A stretch of 37,077 nt of DNA from Lachnospiraceae bacterium (GTDB lineage Bacteria; Bacillota; Clostridia; Lachnospirales; Lachnospiraceae), in assembly GCA_023664345.1 (NCBI GenBank), contig JAMPFQ010000034.1:1-37077 (forward strand). Reading direction: 5' to 3'. Shown here in pieces: positions 33,203 through 37,077 of the stretch; position 1 is the first letter of the stretch; each line of letters begins with the position of its first letter. The notes under the pieces were generated by a model, which was not told the DNA's origin, ran no database searches, and saw only the letters and a list, made by a program, of their open reading frames with translations. The position numbers were made by a program, and so were the translations under genes.

Positions 33203-34381
33203 ATGAAATATGATTTTGACCAGGAGATCGACAGAAGAGGTAAAAATTGCCTGAAATATGATTTTGCGGCGGAGAGGGGAAAGCCTGAGGGTTTGCTGCC
33301 CATGTGGGTGGCGGATATGGACCTGCCTGCGGCGGAAGAGATCAAACAGGCGCTCCACCAGGCGGCAGAGCATGGGATCTACGGTTACAGTGAAGTGAAA
33401 GAGCCCTATTTTCAGGCTGTCCATGACTGGATGCTGCGTTATCATGGTTGGGGAGTGGAACGGGACTGGATGGTGAAGACGCCGGGAATCGTTTATGCCA
33501 TTGCAGCTGCGGTCAGGGCGTTCACAAAAGAGGGCGACGGGGTGATGATACAGAATCCCGGCTATTATCCTTTTGGCCAGGTGGTGCGGGACAATGGCAG
33601 GGTGCTGGCGGATAATACCCTGCGCGAGGAAAACGGCCGCTATACCATGGACTTTGAGGATATGGAGCGGCAGATGGAAAGTTCCCATGTAAAGCTGTTT
33701 CTTCTCTGCAGTCCCCACAATCCGGTGGGGAGGGTCTGGACGGAGGAGGAACTGCGCAGGCTGGGTGAGATCTGCTTAAAGTATAGGGTGCTTATCGTCA
33801 GTGATGAGATCCATCATGATTTTGTGTTCCCCGGATATCGCCATCATGTGCTGGCAGGCCTGGACGAGAGATTCCGGGAGATCACCATAACCTGCACGGC
33901 GCCCAGCAAGACTTTCAATATCGCGGGGCTGCAGGTCTCCAATATCTTTATCCCTGATGGGGAACTGCGGGAAGCCTTTGTAAAAGAGATCGGCAGGACG
34001 GGCTACAGCCAGCTGAACCAGATGGGGCTTGTGGCATGTGAGGCCGCCTACAGGTATGGCAGGGACTGGCTGGATCAGTTGCTCGTGTATCTGAAAGGCA
34101 ACCTGGATTTTGCCCGGGATTTTATTGACAGAGAGATGCCCGGCGTGAAGCTGGTGGAGCCGGAGGGAACATTCCTGTTGTGGCTGGACTGTCGCGGTTT
34201 ACAGATCAGCGACGACGAACTGGACCAGCTTGTGATCGAGAAAGCGAAGCTGTGGCTGGACGGGGGCAGGATGTTCGGCCCCTGCGGGTCGGGATACCAG
34301 CGCGTCAACATGGCCTGCCCCAGGGCGACGCTGGAAAGGGCGCTGCGGCAGTTTGCGGATGCGTTGAAATATTATGCATAA
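33203..34381 (+). CDS. MalY/PatB-family PLP enzyme (probable cystathionine beta-lyase)
   Basis: The 392-residue product belongs to the fold-type I aminotransferase class. It starts with the MalY/PatB pattern (DFDQEIDRRGKNCLKYDF, MWVADMDLP) and has the PLP lysine K236 in APSKTFNIAGLQ, plus LCSPHNPVGRVW and SDEIHHDF. Members cleave C-S bonds, for example cystathionine to homocysteine, pyruvate and ammonia. With metA nearby, a methionine-related role is plausible. Cysteine desulfhydrase activity is also possible. I chose ATG 33203, seven bases after GGGGGG, over ATG 33197, which touches that site. Confidence 0.88.
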   Translation: MKYDFDQEIDRRGKNCLKYDFAAERGKPEGLLPMWVADMDLPAAEEIKQALHQAAEHGIYGYSEVKEPYFQAVHDWMLRYHGWGVERDWMVKTPGIVYAIAAAVRAFTKEGDGVMIQNPGYYPFGQVVRDNGRVLADNTLREENGRYTMDFEDMERQMESSHVKLFLLCSPHNPVGRVWTEEELRRLGEICLKYRVLIVSDEIHHDFVFPGYRHHVLAGLDERFREITITCTAPSKTFNIAGLQVSNIFIPDGELREAFVKEIGRTGYSQLNQMGLVACEAAYRYGRDWLDQLLVYLKGNLDFARDFIDREMPGVKLVEPEGTFLLWLDCRGLQISDDELDQLVIEKAKLWLDGGRMFGPCGSGYQRVNMACPRATLERALRQFADALKYYA

Positions 34382-34450
34382 TTTTCCAGTCTTGTCCATA
34401 TACTGTTAAAAACGACTGGCATGTCGCCGGTCTGATGAAGGAGGCAGTCT

Positions 34451-34690
34451 ATGGCAAGAGGGCAGCGTAAGACGATAGAAGAGAAGATCCAGGCGAAGCA
34501 GGAACTGATAGAAGCCCTGATGACCCGGGTGGAATCCGAGAAGCGTGAACTGGAGGAACTGTACCAGGCGAAGAGACAGAAAGAACTGGAGGCGGTGGGA
34601 GACCTGATTTCTGACGCGGGACTGGAGCCCGACGAGGTGGCGGAAGCGCTGAAACAGTACATGGAGAGCCGCACGGCGGCAGCGTCATAA
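34451..34690 (+). CDS. Small coiled-coil protein of unknown function
   Basis: The 79-residue product starts at an ATG nine bases after GAAGGAGG. It is one amphipathic, highly charged helix (KTIEEKIQAKQELIEALMTR to KRQKELEAV) followed by a short helical C-terminus, DEVAEALKQYMESR. This resembles small cytoplasmic proteins common in Clostridia without known function. A strong terminator follows, so it is probably transcribed alone. Confidence 0.7.
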   Translation: MARGQRKTIEEKIQAKQELIEALMTRVESEKRELEELYQAKRQKELEAVGDLISDAGLEPDEVAEALKQYMESRTAAAS

Positions 34691-34724
34691 GGGCAATATG
34701 TGTGAACGGAGTGAACAGCAGTAT

Positions 34725-34757
34725 AAAACCGGATGGGCAGAGTGTCATCCGGTTTTT
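34725..34757 (+). terminator. Terminator after the small coiled-coil gene
   Basis: AAAACCGGATG and CATCCGGTTTT form an 11-base stem with a 10-base loop, and further T residues follow. The -35 of the next promoter starts four bases later. Confidence 0.85.
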
Positions 34758-34760
34758 ATA

Positions 34761-34789
34761 TTGTCTTTTTTGGAGGAAACGGTTAGAAT
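34761..34789 (+). promoter_or_regulatory. Predicted sigma-A promoter of the HSP90-like gene
   Basis: TTGTCT (34761-34766) and TAGAAT (34784-34789) are separated by 17 bases. The ATG is at 34822 with AAAGGAG upstream. Confidence 0.65.
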
Positions 34790-34821
34790 GAAAGAAAGCG
34801 GACAAAAGGAGAAATACGGAA

Positions 34822-36594
34822 ATGGGGAAATATCAGTTTAAGGTAGATCTAAAGGGGATCATCCGTCTTTTGAGCGATAATCTGTATTCCAGCGATCAGG
34901 TTTTTTTGCGGGAACTGTTACAGAACGCGGCGGATGCCGTCACTGCCAGGAAAAGGGCGGAGGGGGACTTTACCCAGGGCAGGATCACAGTCACCTACCG
35001 GAAAGACCTGGAGGGCGCCCGGCTTACCTTTACCGATAATGGCATCGGCCTGGACGAGGAAGAGATCCATTCCTTTTTGTCGGTGATCGGGCAGTCCTCC
35101 AAGCGGGCGGAGACGGTGCGCAGCAGTTATATCGGGCAGTTTGGCATCGGCCTGCTGTCCTGTTTCCTGGTGACAAACGAGATCAAAGTCATCACCCGTT
35201 CCGCGAAAGAGGAAAAGGGTCATCAGTGGGTGGGAAAAAGCGATGGCTCCTATGCTGTGACCACCCTGCGGAAAGAAACGGAGGTTGGAACACAGGTACA
35301 GATCGGCCTGACGGGAAGCAGATACGAGACCTTTACGGAGCAGGAGATCGTCAGGGCATTGTCTGAGTACGGGTTCCTGCTGACCATACCTATCGTTTTT
35401 GACGGGGAGGAGGAGCAGCGGACGGTCAACGACAATTTCATCCCCTGGCGGCAGCCTCTCTGCATGGCGGAGGATATGATGTCCTTTGGCGAGCAGGTTT
35501 TTGAGGAGGATTTTTTTGACGTGATCCCGCTGACCGGAGAGGGGATTAAAGGGTATGCTTTCCTTTCCACCAGACAGTCCAGCGCCAGCGTTGCGATCCG
35601 CCACAAGATCTATCTGAAAAATATGTTCGTGACCGAGGACGGCAGGGATATCATCCCCAGATGGGCGTTTTTTACCAGATGCATCATCGATGCGGAGGAC
35701 CTGACGCCCAATGCTTCCCGGGAGGGCTTTACCAGGGACGGTAAGCTGATGAAAGTGAAGAACCGGATCGAGAAATGTATCTTCGATTACTTCGTGTCCC
35801 TTTCCCAATATAATGTGAGGATGCTGAAGACGCTGCTGCGGGTACATAATGTGGCTATCAAATCGCTGGTGGTGGAAAACGAGCAGATTTTCAAGCTGTT
35901 TTTCCCGTTCCTTACTTTCCCTACCAACAGCGGCGTGCTCACGGGCTTCCAGCTGGTGGAGGCCTCTAAGAAAATGCCGGTGCACTACTGCGCGGATGTG
36001 GATGATTTCAGGCGGATATGCCCCCTTTTGGCAGGAACGGACAGCATCCTGGTGAACGGCGGGTACATTTATGACGCCCGTATTCTGCAGAGGCTGCAGA
36101 AATATTATAAAAATGTCAGGATAGCTGCTTTTGATGAAAATTCCTATGACACGCTGCTGGCGGATCCGCCTGGGGAACTGGCGGCGAGCCTTGCCGCCTT
36201 TCTGGGGAAAGCCGGGGAGGCGCTGGCTCCCTTGGGCTGCAGCGTTTCCCTGAAGCATTTTTCCCCGGCGGGGCTGCAGGCGCTGTATGTGCCGGGAGGG
36301 GACATGCCCTTTGCGGAGTCCATGGACGAGGGCAGCTTTTCGGGCTTTTTCGAGAATTTTGATTTCGGGGAGGAGGTCCGGGGAGCGACGGACCAGCTGT
36401 ACCTGAACAGCGGCAACAGTCTGGTAAAGAGCCTTGGGCAGGTGGGAGAGGAGCAGCTTGCCCAAGCCATCATCAGGGTCATTTACGGCCAGGCGCTGCT
36501 GGCGGGGCACTATACCCTGGCCCCGGAACAGGCGGAGGCCATGAACGCGGGACTGCGGACACTCATGGAGTATGCTGTCAGGGGCGGCGGGTGA
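34822..36594 (+). CDS. Divergent HSP90-family ATPase (HtpG-like)
   Basis: The 590-residue product has a complete GHKL ATPase domain: E31 and N35 of the N-box (LRELLQNAADAV), D72 in DNGIGL, the lid glycines GQFGIG (105-110) and a GTQVQI-type third motif. The middle domain follows with IYLKNMFVTEDG and DLTPNASREGF, which matches HSP90. The C-terminal third (about 380-590) is poorly conserved and differs from classical HtpG, so the dimerisation domain may be changed. I do not give it the name htpG, because it appears to belong to the shorter, divergent HSP90 group found in Firmicutes and Actinobacteria. Client proteins and role are unknown. Confidence 0.88.
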   Translation: MGKYQFKVDLKGIIRLLSDNLYSSDQVFLRELLQNAADAVTARKRAEGDFTQGRITVTYRKDLEGARLTFTDNGIGLDEEEIHSFLSVIGQSSKRAETVRSSYIGQFGIGLLSCFLVTNEIKVITRSAKEEKGHQWVGKSDGSYAVTTLRKETEVGTQVQIGLTGSRYETFTEQEIVRALSEYGFLLTIPIVFDGEEEQRTVNDNFIPWRQPLCMAEDMMSFGEQVFEEDFFDVIPLTGEGIKGYAFLSTRQSSASVAIRHKIYLKNMFVTEDGRDIIPRWAFFTRCIIDAEDLTPNASREGFTRDGKLMKVKNRIEKCIFDYFVSLSQYNVRMLKTLLRVHNVAIKSLVVENEQIFKLFFPFLTFPTNSGVLTGFQLVEASKKMPVHYCADVDDFRRICPLLAGTDSILVNGGYIYDARILQRLQKYYKNVRIAAFDENSYDTLLADPPGELAASLAAFLGKAGEALAPLGCSVSLKHFSPAGLQALYVPGGDMPFAESMDEGSFSGFFENFDFGEEVRGATDQLYLNSGNSLVKSLGQVGEEQLAQAIIRVIYGQALLAGHYTLAPEQAEAMNAGLRTLMEYAVRGGG

Positions 36595-36596
36595 AC

Positions 36597-36728
36597 ATGG
36601 CAGGCAGCAAAAATTCCTCCAAACTTCAAAAAGCGAAGTCGGAGAGTGTTCAGAGCATAGCAAATCAGTCCGCCGAAACATCGTTTTTATTCCCGCGGGC
36701 AATGAGCCACAAGTCCAGGGAATCATGA
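36597..36728 (+). CDS. Short ORF, possible truncated gene ending inside the dispersed repeat
   Basis: An ATG two bases after the HSP90 stop codon opens 43 codons rich in Lys, Ser and Gln (MAGSKNSSKLQKAKSESVQS...). The last 14 or so codons lie in dispersed repeat copy 3, whose palindrome supplies the stop. The first 29 residues look like the N-terminus of a normal coupled gene. Either the rest was lost when the repeat arrived, or this is a chance frame. The ribosome binding site (GGCGGG) is weak. Confidence 0.35.
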   Translation: MAGSKNSSKLQKAKSESVQSIANQSAETSFLFPRAMSHKSRES

Positions 36729-36829
36729 TTCCCTTGGACCTTGGCGAATGCCGCGAGGGTCAAATGCCCCGCAGCATGCTGCGTTGCAAGATTGATACCC
36801 CGTCAGCTTGCTGCGTGGTCTTTGATTCG
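36685..36829 (+). repeat. Dispersed palindromic repeat, copy 3
   Basis: This longest copy shares its whole length with copy 1 (reverse strand), apart from about 33 extra bases (around 36763-36796). The extra stretch contains CCCCGCAGCATGCTGCG, itself similar to the CCCCGTCAGCTTGCTGCG hairpin that both copies have. The core is GGGAATCATGATTCCC. Confidence 0.88.
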
Positions 36830-36863
36830 GTGGGCTTGCCCTGCGCCTATGGCGATATAAAAA

Positions 36864-36908
36864 GCAGAGCCGACAAACTGTGACCGCTCACAAGTTCATC
36901 GGCTCTGC
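36864..36908. terminator. Long hairpin, possible terminator
   Basis: GCAGAGCCGA (36864-36873) and TCGGCTCTGC (36899-36908) form a perfect outer stem. An inner TGA/TCA-based stem around CCGC extends it. No T-run follows on the plus strand. It may end transcription from either side. The remaining 36909-37077 is AT-rich with a TATAAT (36990-36995) and no recognisable gene. Confidence 0.5.
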
Positions 36909-37077
36909 GTCTGTGCGTCTGACTCTCTAATAACTGCTACTTGTAATCTTTTTGCGATAATTAGTGTTTCATGCTTACATTTATGGCAGTATAATGGAAA
37001 ATTTTTTAGTTCTGTGTCTCCTTCAATTTTCTATCTTGCAGAATGTTTAATATTCATCATGTTCAAATTTTACAATG

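Noticed and set aside
34918..36726. A 602-codon open frame on the minus strand.
   Set aside because: It is fully antisense to the HSP90-like gene, whose ATPase motifs, promoter and ribosome binding site are clear. The minus-strand product has no recognisable domain and arises from codon bias.
36572..36883. A 103-codon frame, and similar frames at 20600-20818 and 22957-23139, that share the peptide GIMIPxDLGECxEG.
   Set aside because: They are translations of the dispersed palindromic repeat in both orientations. Their similarity reflects the repeat, not a protein family.

Overview
The window looks like the chromosome of a Lachnospiraceae-type member of the Clostridia. The evidence is the moderate-GC coding sequence with strong GGAGG-type ribosome binding sites, TTGACA/TATAAT-type promoters, a hexameric NADP-type glutamate dehydrogenase, and several families I associate with this group (DUF3842, DUF5688, a DUF6033-like protein, an ECF S component). 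It reads mostly as ordinary housekeeping and accessory chromosome. I see no prophage, no intact insertion sequence and no CRISPR array. Family names come from memory of motifs, not from searches.

Layout, left to right. (1) 203-5399: an SPFH protein with three zinc ribbons, a 155-bp tandem palindromic repeat, a membrane zinc-ribbon protein and the helicase PcrA. (2) 5478-9243: a small acidic membrane protein, a RumA/RlmD-type 23S rRNA uracil methyltransferase, a DUF6033-like protein, an SRPBCC protein and a PAP2 phosphatase. (3) 9206-10802, minus strand: an intact DUF3841 gene behind a decayed AAA-ATPase/PDDEXK gene. (4) 11022-12089: a response-regulator receiver fused to a small (p)ppGpp synthetase, convergent with an ECF transporter S component. 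(5) 13307-17968: DUF3842, a uridine-kinase-like protein, YqeG, shikimate dehydrogenase, a shikimate kinase/dehydroquinase fusion and elongation factor P. (6) 18303-24136: a DUF5688 gene behind an elaborate leader, tRNA-Arg(CCG), an SH3b protein, a small helical protein, glutamate dehydrogenase and a coiled-coil protein. (7) 24590-29841: a membrane diguanylate cyclase, RNase HI, an RluF-type pseudouridine synthase and DNA ligase A. (8) 29898-34381: MetA, ManC, ManA and a MalY/PatB lyase. (9) 34451-37077: a small coiled-coil protein, a divergent HSP90, and a short ORF that ends inside a dispersed repeat, followed by an AT-rich tail.

Functional links: AroE and AroK-AroQ give three shikimate-pathway steps. 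ManC and ManA interconvert fructose-6-P, mannose-6-P and GDP-mannose together with a phosphomannomutase encoded elsewhere. MetA and MalY both belong to sulfur amino acid metabolism. Two genes concern nucleotide second messengers: the receiver-alarmone synthetase fusion and the GGDEF protein.

The least ordinary features are in regulation and architecture. They are the receiver-alarmone synthetase fusion, the AroK-AroQ fusion with an internal ribosome binding site, a tRNA gene enclosed by a perfect 15-bp inverted repeat, a leader with three hairpin-GAGGTGTAA modules, a pseudoknot-plus-terminator element before the diguanylate cyclase, and two families of palindromic intergenic repeats, one showing compensatory base changes.
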